A DNA stretch of 64,000 nt, taken from contig NZ_JAALDL010000002.1 of assembly GCF_011045095.1 (NCBI RefSeq), forward strand, positions 124,001 through 188,000, in the 5' to 3' direction. Made by a program: the position numbers and the translations under genes. Positions 1 through 7,606 of the stretch are shown one piece after another. The stretch is from Grimontia sedimenti. Lineage in GTDB: Bacteria > Pseudomonadota > Gammaproteobacteria > Enterobacterales > Vibrionaceae. Numbering within the stretch: the stretch's first letter is position 1; the number at the start of each line of letters is the position of its first letter. The notes under the pieces are model-generated. The model saw only the letters and a list, made by a program, of their open reading frames with translations. It was not told the origin of the DNA and did no database searches.

Positions 1-173
1 GTATCGGGGCGCGTTATGACATCAATTCACAACTGTCACTAAAAGGACAAATCGAAAGAACTTGGTTGAACAACAACCGAATCGGCGGTTGGTCAGTTGA
101 CGAACAGGGCCTTACAGCGCCTGTTCCTGACCATATCGATACCATCTCTATTAGCCTGAGTTTCGTGTTCTGA
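1..173 (+). CDS. C-terminal end of an outer-membrane beta-barrel protein (partial)
   Basis: The window opens inside a reading frame (codons from base 3) that runs to TGA at 171-173. The roughly 56 visible residues alternate polar and hydrophobic positions and end in SISLSFVF. A terminal aromatic residue on an amphipathic strand is the usual signature of the last strand of an outer-membrane barrel, recognised by the BAM machinery. The start lies outside the window, so the family (porin-like or other) cannot be named. It ends 1 base before the next ATG, so it is very probably cotranscribed with the PstS-like protein and the diguanylate cyclase that follow. Confidence 0.6.
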   Translation, partial: IGARYDINSQLSLKGQIERTWLNNNRIGGWSVDEQGLTAPVPDHIDTISISLSFVF

Positions 174-174
174 T

Positions 175-609
175 ATGAAAAAATTTGTATTAGCACTACT
201 CACATTAACATGGCTAGCATGGTCTCCCGGGGCCCGTGCAGAGTTGGTAGTGGTTGTAAACGCAGAAAACCCGCTCAGTGCCCTCTCTTCACGCCAATTG
301 GTGGACTTATACATGGGTCGCTACAACTCCTATCCAAACGGAGAGTCAGCGGACACAACAGATTTGCCTGAGCGCAGCCAAGAGCGAGAGTTGTTCTATC
401 GTATGTTGGTGGGCAAGTCAGCAGCACAGGTCAATGCCTATTGGGCAAGGTTACTTTTCACCGGTAAGTCAGAGCCTCCACAAACTGTAGGTTCATCTGA
501 TGACGTCATTGCCTTGGTGAGAGACAACAAGAATGCAATTGCGTATATCAACGAAGCCGACTTGGTTGATGGTTTAAAAGTGGTATATCGATTTGAAGAT
601 TCTCAATAA
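175..609 (+). CDS. small PstS-like periplasmic substrate-binding protein
   Basis: This 144-residue protein has an N-terminal signal peptide (hydrophobic stretch about 4-17, cleavage likely after ARA, residues 20-22). The mature part (VVVNAENPLSALSSRQLVDLY...) resembles the short one-lobe relatives of phosphate-binding PstS: a 'x-N-P-x-x-x-L-S-x-x-x-L' start, a central RELFYRML segment and a final AIAYI strand. At about 120 mature residues it is far shorter than true PstS (about 320), so transport is unlikely. It sits 1 base after a barrel protein and overlaps by 17 bases the start of a membrane diguanylate cyclase. I infer that it is the periplasmic sensing partner of that enzyme. The ligand is unknown. 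Confidence 0.7.
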   Translation: MKKFVLALLTLTWLAWSPGARAELVVVVNAENPLSALSSRQLVDLYMGRYNSYPNGESADTTDLPERSQERELFYRMLVGKSAAQVNAYWARLLFTGKSEPPQTVGSSDDVIALVRDNKNAIAYINEADLVDGLKVVYRFEDSQ

Positions 610-2221
610 ACGCATTCACATTCGGGTTGCAACGGGTGTAGCCACCGGCGCATTCCTTTTTTCGATCTTCGCTTCTATCACTTGGTTCTACATTTCTTAC
701 CACCAGGAAGTCGACCGCTCGCGCAGTCAAATCAAGCAAGTCATCACTACCATCGAGCAAACCGCTTCTATTGCTATGTATTTGGGCAATAAAGAACTGG
801 CGGAAGAAGTGTTACGAGGGCTAGAAGCGAATGACATTATCTCGGCTGCGCGTCTGACCAGTCAGGATGGCCTTTCTGCGTCTTTTTCGGGTAATAGCGA
901 TTTAGACCAAGCCGACACTGCGATTATCTTCCCTATTGTCTCACCTTTCGATGAGAACGAATTTGTCGGCGATCTGCTGGTATACCCAAATCAAAGGTAC
1001 ATCGAAAACAATGCGATATCATTGGCGAAAATTCAGGTTATTGTATTGGTTTTCTACTCCGTTATTATCGCGTTGCTAACTCTCATCATCGTCAACCGAA
1101 TCCTGACGGAACCGATGAAGAATATCGCCAATCGCTTCCACATCATCACGCCTGGTGACACTACCCGAATCGAAGTTCCTGTCGGTCATAAAGAAAATGA
1201 AATCGGAGCTTTAGTCAGCGACATTAATGGCTTGCTCGATGCAGTAAACAACCAAATAGATAATGAGCGGGATCTGCGTTCTGAAACCGAAAATCTATCC
1301 AAAAAGTTCCGTTTTATCTTTGAGAGAGCGAGCGCAGGTATTGGTCTGATTGACTCTGGAAACCAACTTATTGTTGCGAACCCCGCACTGCTGAGATTGC
1401 TTGGCCAGACTTTTATTGTCGACACTGACCGCTTCTCAAAAACCGACTTTACTGGCTACTTCAACGATCCTGCTGAAATTAAAGAATTCATTGAAGAGTT
1501 CTGGCTCAAACCTGGCAATCAATTCAGCGCCATGGATATTCAGCTCAAGCACAAAGTGCGTGCTGCTGACCGTTGGGTACACTGCCTGTTCTCGAAAGTC
1601 GAAGACATTAACAACCCAGATGACAGCTTGCTTGAAGTCGTCCTCTACGACATCACAGAACGCGCTGAGCGAGAGCAAAACATTATCTATGAAGCGGAAC
1701 ATGATCCAATTACCCAACTGCTCAACCGACGGGCCGGTATGGCGAAATTGGAAGTATCGCTGGAAGAAGCTGACAAGAAACAGCGTAAGTTTGCAGTACT
1801 GATGATTGACTTGGATGGTTTCAAGCACGTTAACGACACATACGGGCATGATGCCGGTGATAAGGTGATTATCGAAGTCGCCAAACGTATCAAGCAATTC
1901 TTCCGCGGATCAGATGTCGTTGCCCGCTGGGGTGGTGATGAATTCTTGATTGGGTTCTCTTATAACCCGAATTATGAAACGGCGGTGTCAGATATAGCTT
2001 CTGATCTTCAATTCCAGATCGCCCTACCCGTCGAAATCGGCCACGAGCAAACAGCATGTGTAGGGTCGAGTATTGGTATCAGCGTCTACCCTGACAACGA
2101 CGAAGCCATCAGTGCGCTTATCGAGCAGGCTGATGAAGCGATGTATTACGTCAAAAACAACGGCAAAAACTTCTTCCGCTTTTATCAGGCAGAAGAAGCG
2201 ACAGCATCAGCAAATCGTTAG
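593..2221 (+). CDS. membrane-bound diguanylate cyclase (CHASE-like sensor, HAMP, PAS, GGDEF)
   Basis: 542 residues from a TTG start (no ATG comes before base 777, which would remove the first membrane helix). Visible order: TM helix about 15-37, periplasmic sensor of about 110 residues, second TM about 145-168, HAMP about 170-225, a PAS-like region about 240-355 and a GGDEF domain about 370-535. The active-site motif GGDEF is intact at 447-451, and the product-inhibition I-site RGSD lies at 438-441, five residues upstream as expected. There is no EAL domain, so it should make c-di-GMP from two GTP and be feedback-inhibited. It overlaps the PstS-like gene by 17 bases, so they are translationally coupled. 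The likely role is converting a periplasmic signal into c-di-GMP. Confidence 0.88.
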   Translation: MKILNKRIHIRVATGVATGAFLFSIFASITWFYISYHQEVDRSRSQIKQVITTIEQTASIAMYLGNKELAEEVLRGLEANDIISAARLTSQDGLSASFSGNSDLDQADTAIIFPIVSPFDENEFVGDLLVYPNQRYIENNAISLAKIQVIVLVFYSVIIALLTLIIVNRILTEPMKNIANRFHIITPGDTTRIEVPVGHKENEIGALVSDINGLLDAVNNQIDNERDLRSETENLSKKFRFIFERASAGIGLIDSGNQLIVANPALLRLLGQTFIVDTDRFSKTDFTGYFNDPAEIKEFIEEFWLKPGNQFSAMDIQLKHKVRAADRWVHCLFSKVEDINNPDDSLLEVVLYDITERAEREQNIIYEAEHDPITQLLNRRAGMAKLEVSLEEADKKQRKFAVLMIDLDGFKHVNDTYGHDAGDKVIIEVAKRIKQFFRGSDVVARWGGDEFLIGFSYNPNYETAVSDIASDLQFQIALPVEIGHEQTACVGSSIGISVYPDNDEAISALIEQADEAMYYVKNNGKNFFRFYQAEEATASANR

Positions 2222-2302
2222 TCTAGCATTATCAATCATTGAATCCCTCCCTAGCGTCTCTGTATGCTGTGCTTTCACTTCGTAAGCAAAGGACTTCCAT
2301 TG

Positions 2303-2752
2303 ATGCACCCTCTCAGAGTTTCTGTCCGTGCTGTTTGTTACCGAGACGATACCATTCTGCTCGCTGAACATCGCGACGATCGTGGCCTTTGGTACATTAT
2401 TCCGGGTGGTGGCATACAGCATAATGAAACGCTCGACCTTGCATTTAAACGTGAGCTTCTTGAAGAAACAGGCGGTGAAGCAGATATGGGCGACATTCTT
2501 TTTGTCCGTGAAGTGATTGCGGATGAATTAGAAACCACTTACCTACCCAAACACCTCCATCAAATAGAACTCTTTGTGGAAGCAACTAATTTCCGACAGA
2601 TCACCGAAGCGTCAGAACCCGACAAAGACCAAATAGGTATGGTTTGGATGCCACTCGATAAACTGCCGGATTTGCTTTTCTTTCCAAAAGCCATGGTGGA
2701 AGCGCTTCAAACCAAATCCTTCGACAAGATCTATCAAGGTCACATTATGTAA
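2303..2752 (+). CDS. Nudix hydrolase
   Basis: 149 residues from the ATG at 2303, chosen because AAAGGA (2288-2293) sits at Shine-Dalgarno distance; an upstream in-frame start at 2264 lacks one. The Nudix box G-x5-E-x7-R-E-x2-E-E-x-G is complete in GGGIQHNETLDLAFKRELLE followed by ETGG (about residues 39-62), so the divalent-metal pyrophosphohydrolase site is intact. The substrate (nucleoside diphosphate linked to another moiety) cannot be told from the motif. It stands alone between the diguanylate cyclase and a DUF3581 gene, with no obvious operon partner. Confidence 0.85.
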   Translation: MHPLRVSVRAVCYRDDTILLAEHRDDRGLWYIIPGGGIQHNETLDLAFKRELLEETGGEADMGDILFVREVIADELETTYLPKHLHQIELFVEATNFRQITEASEPDKDQIGMVWMPLDKLPDLLFFPKAMVEALQTKSFDKIYQGHIM

Positions 2753-2830
2753 CTGGCTAGACCATTTGTTGTTAGTCACTCAGTTACAATGCCCAACAAG
2801 ATTAACAGTGGACATCCACCAAAAGAGATC

Positions 2831-3550
2831 ATGCAGTTAGATAACTACTTCAGTCAGAAAGACGGTCAATTCGTTTTCACTCGCCAACAGGCAAGTCACT
2901 TCGCCAAACTCGTTGCCGGCGATTTCAACCCGATTCACGACGAGGATTCCAAACGATTCTGCGTGCCAGGTGATCTTCTTTTCTCTGTTCTTCTTGCGAA
3001 GGCAGGTATTAGCCAGAATATGCGAGTCAGCTTTTCAGGCATGATTTCAGACAATCTTGGCCTCGCGATTCGTGAGGATGCAAACGGTCACCTGGATGTG
3101 ATCGATGCAAACGACAAGTGTTATCTAACCATGCACCGCGAAGGTGATAATTTGGTCAATGAGAAGCTTGCGGCTAATGTTGCCGAAAACTACGTGAAAT
3201 TCTCAGGCATGAACTTCCCCCACATCATGGTTCCTTTGATGGAAGAAAGCGGCATGATGATTAATCCAGATCGCCCGTTGGTGATGTATGAGAGCATGGA
3301 GCTCAACTTCAAACACCTCAACTTTTCAAACCCGACGGTTGAGCTAACTAACTCCACCATGGAAGTATCCGGTAAGCGCGGCGCTGTTATTCTTGCCTTT
3401 GCGTTTAAAGAAAATGGTGAAGTTATTGGTGAAGGAAAGAAAAAGATGGTTTGCAGCGGCCTTCGTGAGTTTGAAACTTCAGCGGTCGATGCTTTGGTTG
3501 ATCGGTTTAACAGCCGAAAATCAGAATTCTTATCTGCACAGCCTGCATAA
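2831..3550 (+). CDS. DUF3581 family protein
   Basis: 239 residues from ATG 2831, with AAAGAGA just upstream; an in-frame ATG at 2789 has no ribosome site. The sequence QQASHFAKLVAGDFNPIHDE near the N terminus resembles the hotdog-fold 'F-A-x-L-(S/T)-G-D-x-N-P-x-H' motif of MaoC-like hydratases. The protein as a whole matches my memory of the uncharacterised DUF3581 family of marine gammaproteobacteria. No signal peptide or membrane segment is seen, so it is probably cytoplasmic. A rho-independent terminator follows at once. The function is unknown, and an acyl-thioester ligand is only an inference from the hotdog-like motif. Confidence 0.7.
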   Translation: MQLDNYFSQKDGQFVFTRQQASHFAKLVAGDFNPIHDEDSKRFCVPGDLLFSVLLAKAGISQNMRVSFSGMISDNLGLAIREDANGHLDVIDANDKCYLTMHREGDNLVNEKLAANVAENYVKFSGMNFPHIMVPLMEESGMMINPDRPLVMYESMELNFKHLNFSNPTVELTNSTMEVSGKRGAVILAFAFKENGEVIGEGKKKMVCSGLREFETSAVDALVDRFNSRKSEFLSAQPA

Positions 3551-3570
3551 CCTGTACGACATACCATATG

Positions 3571-3597
3571 AACCCCGATTCATTCGGGGTTTTTTAT
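3571..3597 (+). terminator. rho-independent terminator after the DUF3581 gene
   Basis: Stem AACCCCGA / TCGGGGTT with a 5-base loop, followed by a run of T interrupted by one A. It lies 20 bases after the stop codon. Confidence 0.9.
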
Positions 3598-3685
3598 TTG
3601 CGTCAATGTCTTATGTGCAATATTTAGTCACACTTTTCACACACTGTTCTATATTTAACTTATCAATAGCGCGCTGGAGTTAAAT

Positions 3686-4510
3686 ATGGCAACTGCGAAT
3701 CTACTCTCTCATATCGATAAGCTCCCAAAGATTCCAAAGGTCGTTCAGGAACTGATGGATTTGGTGAACAGTGAAGGTTCAGACATGAACCAAATCTCAG
3801 AAAAAATCGCGATGGATCAAGTGATCAGTGCTCGCGTTTTGCGTCTGTCAAACTCAGCCCACTTTGGCCGAGGCAGAAGTGTCTCCTCTGTTGATGAAGC
3901 AGTTATTCGACTGGGTCTGGGCCCTATTCGAACGCTGGTAACGGCTTCGGCATTAATGAGTACTTTTCCAAAAATTGAAGGATTGGATCTCAATGAGTTT
4001 TGGGGAACTACCTTCGAAGTAGCAACTTTATGTAAACACGTTGCTAAAGAACTCAAAGCTGATCAAAACGAAGCTTTTACGGCAGGCATGCTGCATAACA
4101 TCGGCGACCTGTTGATTTACACCGTATACCCTGACAAGGCTCAAAAAGTCGAACTCCACATGGAAGCAGGGAAAACCAAGCCTGAAGCACAACAAATTGT
4201 TCTGGATACAGACAATGCACAACTCGGCGGTCAACTAGCCAAGAGCTGGAAATTTGCCGATACATTGGTTGATGCCATTGCTCATCAATATGGTGCTGTA
4301 CAAGGGGACAACTTTTCTCAACTTGCTGCAATAATTAATTTCTGCGCAAAATTAGACGAAAACTGGGACGGCCTTGTCGACGGAGAAGCCAAAATCACTT
4401 GGCTTAACCATCAACTCGAATACAGCATGCTTGGACTCAATGAAAGTGTTGTTGAGTCGATTGACGATATTCGTGGGGCTGGTCGCGAGATGGCCAAGTC
4501 TCTGCTGTAA
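3686..4510 (+). CDS. HDOD-domain signalling protein
   Basis: 274 residues, almost entirely one HDOD (HD-related output) domain: LPKIPKVVQELMDLVN at the start, ISARVLRLSNSAHFG, then IRLGLGPIRTLVTASALM and a later AGMLHNIGDLLIY segment. HDOD proteins are non-catalytic relatives of HD phosphohydrolases that act as outputs in c-di-GMP and two-component signalling. There is no GGDEF, EAL or receiver domain attached. It is monocistronic, bounded by terminators on both sides. A link with the c-di-GMP cyclase 1.5 kb upstream is conceivable but not shown. Confidence 0.88.
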   Translation: MATANLLSHIDKLPKIPKVVQELMDLVNSEGSDMNQISEKIAMDQVISARVLRLSNSAHFGRGRSVSSVDEAVIRLGLGPIRTLVTASALMSTFPKIEGLDLNEFWGTTFEVATLCKHVAKELKADQNEAFTAGMLHNIGDLLIYTVYPDKAQKVELHMEAGKTKPEAQQIVLDTDNAQLGGQLAKSWKFADTLVDAIAHQYGAVQGDNFSQLAAIINFCAKLDENWDGLVDGEAKITWLNHQLEYSMLGLNESVVESIDDIRGAGREMAKSLL

Positions 4511-4529
4511 GCACAACCAAAGTCCTTTC

Positions 4530-4559
4530 AAAAAGCGCCAAAAAGGCGCTTTTCTTTTG
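4530..4559 (+). terminator. rho-independent terminator after the HDOD gene
   Basis: Stem AAAAGCGCC / GGCGCTTTT with a short A-rich loop, followed by a T-rich tract, 20 bases after the stop codon. Confidence 0.9.
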
Positions 4560-4658
4560 TTCAAAACAAGTCAAAGCCCCTTCCCATTGCGTCGTTTTTG
4601 GAAACAATAAATTCATTTAATGCTATTTATCGAAAGGTAGTCGGTGCATATTCTCAAA

Positions 4659-4673
4659 TTCTAATAATTAGAA
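4659..4673. promoter_or_regulatory. 15-bp perfect palindrome upstream of the lactate operon (candidate operator)
   Basis: TTCTAAT-A-ATTAGAA is a perfect inverted repeat with a one-base centre, 60 bases before the lldE start codon. Its size and symmetry fit a dimeric repressor such as a GntR/FadR-family regulator of lactate genes. No regulator gene is adjacent, so the binding protein is inference. Confidence 0.5.
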
Positions 4674-4732
4674 AATCCAGTCGCTGAAAGAGTGACTAGA
4701 ACTCAATGAAAGCAATGTCGCGAGGACAGCAC

Positions 4733-5506
4733 ATGGAACAACCTCGGATTTACCCTGCAAAGCCACGGAAGGTTTACCTCTACGCCACTTGTCTGGTGGA
4801 TGCTTTTGACCCTGACACTGGGTTAGACGCTATTTCTCTGTTAGAGCAACAAGGCATAGACGTCGAGTTTGTTCCTAAACAAACCTGTTGCGGGCAGCCT
4901 GCTTACAGCTCGGGCTATACAGAAGAAGCCAGAGCCGTCGCTGAACACCAAATGTCTCTGTTTCCAGAGAACATTCCCGTGGTCATTCTGTCCGGCTCCT
5001 GCGGTGGCATGATGGTTCATCACTATCCTCGCCTGTTTAAAGATCATCCCCTTGAAGCGACCGCCAAGTCCTTTTCGGCACGTGTTTTTGAGCTTACTGA
5101 GTTTCTCACCAATGTTTGTCGCGCACAATTCAAAGACCAAGGTGAACAAACCACCGTCGCTATGCATACCTCTTGTGCCGCAAGACGAGAAATGAACGTA
5201 CATGTTTACACAGCGCATTTGCTCGGGCAACTCGACAAAGTGGAATTGAAGCATCCCCAATATGAAGAAGAGTGCTGCGGATTTGGTGGCACTTTCTCTG
5301 TTCGCCATCCGAACATCAGTGAAGCTATGATGGATGACAAATCAAACAACCTGAAAAACACTGGCGGCGTTGAATTCGTCAGCGCAGATTGGGGTTGCAT
5401 GCTCAATATCAATGGCGCACTGGAATACAAAGGAGAAACCTTCAAGGGTAAACATATCGCCCGTTTTTTGGCCGAGCGCACCGGAGTGGCAGGAGGTGAA
5501 CAATGA
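4733..5506 (+). CDS. lldE: L-lactate dehydrogenase complex subunit LldE/LutA (CCG-domain protein)
   Basis: 257 residues from ATG 4733, preceded by GAGGA; an in-frame ATG at 4706 is less well placed. Two CCG cysteine-rich domains are visible, with CCGQP at residues 52-56 and ECCGFGG around 180-186. These domains bind an iron-sulfur cluster of the heterodisulfide-reductase type. In the LldEFG (LutABC) complex this subunit takes part in oxidising L-lactate to pyruvate, feeding electrons to the quinone pool at the cytoplasmic membrane. Its stop overlaps the next ATG (ATGA), giving translational coupling with lldF. The order lldE-lldF-lldG-dld resembles the Shewanella lactate locus but lacks the lldP permease. 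Confidence 0.9.
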   Translation: MEQPRIYPAKPRKVYLYATCLVDAFDPDTGLDAISLLEQQGIDVEFVPKQTCCGQPAYSSGYTEEARAVAEHQMSLFPENIPVVILSGSCGGMMVHHYPRLFKDHPLEATAKSFSARVFELTEFLTNVCRAQFKDQGEQTTVAMHTSCAARREMNVHVYTAHLLGQLDKVELKHPQYEEECCGFGGTFSVRHPNISEAMMDDKSNNLKNTGGVEFVSADWGCMLNINGALEYKGETFKGKHIARFLAERTGVAGGEQ

Positions 5507-6933
5507 GTCACAATACGCCAGAACATTTCCACCTGCAGGCACAAGAAGCGCTGGGTGACAAAGAGCTTCGACAGAATTTCCGTGGGGCGATGGACTACCT
5601 TCGTGGCAAACGGCGTGACGCCTTTCCTGATGCCGCCGAAGAAAAAGCCGTGCGCGACCGGGCAGAAGCCATTCGTCAACGCTGTTTAAGCAAGCTGCCA
5701 GAGCTTTTGGATAAGTTAGAAGCTCAGCTCACCCGTAACGGCATTCATGTCCACTGGGCACTCAACGCTGATGAGGCCAATGCAATTTTCAGTGAAATTG
5801 CGGAGAAACACCAAGCCACGCTCATGGTGAAAGGGAAATCTATGGTGAGTGAGGAGATTGGCCTCAACCACCACATGGAAAAACAAGGTGTACGCTGTTT
5901 GGAAAGCGACATGGGCGAGTACATTGTGCAATTGGACGGTGATACCCCTTCGCACATCATCATGCCCGCCATTCACAAGAACAAGCAGCAAGTTTCTGAC
6001 ACCTTCGAACACAACCTAAACGATTTCAAGCCAACGACCGATGTCGATACCTTAATTCAAACTGGCCGCAATGCGCTTCGTGAAGCCTATCAAGAAGCAG
6101 AGATTGGTGTTTCAGGTGTTAACTTTGCCGTGGCTGAAACGGGCACCCTTTGCTTGGTCGAGAACGAAGGTAACGGGCGTATGTGTACCACGATTCCTAG
6201 GGTCCATATTGCTATCACAGGTATCGAAAAGGTGGTTGAGTTCCTGTCTGACGTGCCGCCGCTCTATAGTGCCCTGACCCGTTCCGCCACCGGCCAGAAC
6301 ATCACCACCTACTTCAACATGATCAGCAGTCCACGCAAAGAGGGCGAGTTAGATGGCCCCGAAGAAGTCCACCTTATTTTGTTGGACAATGGCAGGACTC
6401 AGGCTTATCACGATGAAGAACTGCGTAAAACACTCCAATGTATTCGCTGTGGTGCTTGCATGAACCACTGTCCGGTTTATACCCGCATTGGTGGCCACGC
6501 TTACGGCACAGTATATCCCGGCCCCATAGGGAAGATTATCTCTCCGCATCTGATGGGCATCGACAGTACCAAAGAGCTGATTACCGCATCCAGCTTATGC
6601 GGCGCCTGTGAGGAAGTATGTCCGGTTCGCATTCCTATCCCTTCCCTGCTCCAGCGTTTGCGTCAGGAATCCAAGAACAAGCCGGAAACGGGTCATGATG
6701 TTTTAAAGGGGCAAAATGCGGCCAGCAATACACTAGAGAAGGCTGCGATGAAAAGTTTCGCTTTCGCCGCCACTCACCCATCGCTCTACCACACAGGCCT
6801 CGATGCCGCGAGAAAGATGAATGGACTCATCCCGAAGCATCTCGGTAACTGGACGCAGTGTCGCGTGAAGCCAAAACTCGCCAAAACCTCGCTTAAAACC
6901 AAGCTCGCACAGCGCAACGGAGGCCAAAAATGA
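5503..6933 (+). CDS. lldF: L-lactate dehydrogenase complex iron-sulfur subunit LldF/LutB
   Basis: 476 residues, the normal length for LutB. A long N-terminal LUD domain (about 70-300) is followed by two 4Fe-4S motifs: CIRCGACMNHCP with cysteines 313, 316, 319 and 323, and CGACEEVCP with cysteines 366, 369 and 373. This subunit relays electrons within the LldEFG complex. It overlaps lldE and lldG by ATGA at both ends, so the three subunits should be made in fixed ratio. Confidence 0.92.
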   Translation: MSHNTPEHFHLQAQEALGDKELRQNFRGAMDYLRGKRRDAFPDAAEEKAVRDRAEAIRQRCLSKLPELLDKLEAQLTRNGIHVHWALNADEANAIFSEIAEKHQATLMVKGKSMVSEEIGLNHHMEKQGVRCLESDMGEYIVQLDGDTPSHIIMPAIHKNKQQVSDTFEHNLNDFKPTTDVDTLIQTGRNALREAYQEAEIGVSGVNFAVAETGTLCLVENEGNGRMCTTIPRVHIAITGIEKVVEFLSDVPPLYSALTRSATGQNITTYFNMISSPRKEGELDGPEEVHLILLDNGRTQAYHDEELRKTLQCIRCGACMNHCPVYTRIGGHAYGTVYPGPIGKIISPHLMGIDSTKELITASSLCGACEEVCPVRIPIPSLLQRLRQESKNKPETGHDVLKGQNAASNTLEKAAMKSFAFAATHPSLYHTGLDAARKMNGLIPKHLGNWTQCRVKPKLAKTSLKTKLAQRNGGQK

Positions 6934-7604
6934 AAACACAGAGTCAACAAGCGCGAGCTGCGATCTTCGCCAAGTTAAACGCGGCACCACGCTCACCGAA
7001 AAGTAATGAATTGCCAGCCTGGCAAGCTTGGACATCGGATAACAGTCAAGCTCGGGTTGAGCGTTTATTAGTGTGCATGAAAGCAAGCCACACGGAAATT
7101 ATCCGCACCGAGAAAGGAAGCATTGAGACTGCATTGGCGGAATGTATTCAAAGCAATGGATTCGGCAAAGTACTGTTTTCGAAAAGCAGTCCACTGGCGG
7201 AAGTTATCGCCAACCAATGCCCTGACACAACGGCGCTCAAATTTGACCAAACCATGGAATCGCTGAAGACCACCTTGTTTCAAGAGATCGATGCCAGCGT
7301 TAATGTGATTAAAGCAGCTATTGCCGATACTGGCACCCTCGCCATTGTTACCAGTGAAGACGAACCGCGAGCCCTGTCACTGGTTCCCCCTGTTCATATT
7401 GCTATCCTTCACGAATCTGACATTGTGTCTAATTTCAGCGAGTTAATGGCTTCTACATTTTGGAAAGAAGCGGGATGGGAAACCCAACCACCAACCAATT
7501 TGGTATTGGTTTCTGGCCCTTCAAAAACGGCAGATATTCAACAGACACTCGCCTACGGCGCGCACGGACCGAAGCGCCTGATCCTGATTTTGGTTAAGGA
7601 GTAA
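6930..7604 (+). CDS. lldG: L-lactate dehydrogenase complex subunit LldG/LutC
   Basis: 224 residues, a single LUD domain. The typical end section is present: IADTGTLAIV, then a PPVHIAILHE segment matching the equivalent RVHIAITGIE of lldF, as expected for paralogous LUD domains. It is the third subunit of the L-lactate oxidation complex. The gene starts inside the lldF stop and ends 2 bases before the dld ATG, which has GGAG of its own. Confidence 0.88.
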   Translation: MKTQSQQARAAIFAKLNAAPRSPKSNELPAWQAWTSDNSQARVERLLVCMKASHTEIIRTEKGSIETALAECIQSNGFGKVLFSKSSPLAEVIANQCPDTTALKFDQTMESLKTTLFQEIDASVNVIKAAIADTGTLAIVTSEDEPRALSLVPPVHIAILHESDIVSNFSELMASTFWKEAGWETQPPTNLVLVSGPSKTADIQQTLAYGAHGPKRLILILVKE

Positions 7605-7606
7605 CC

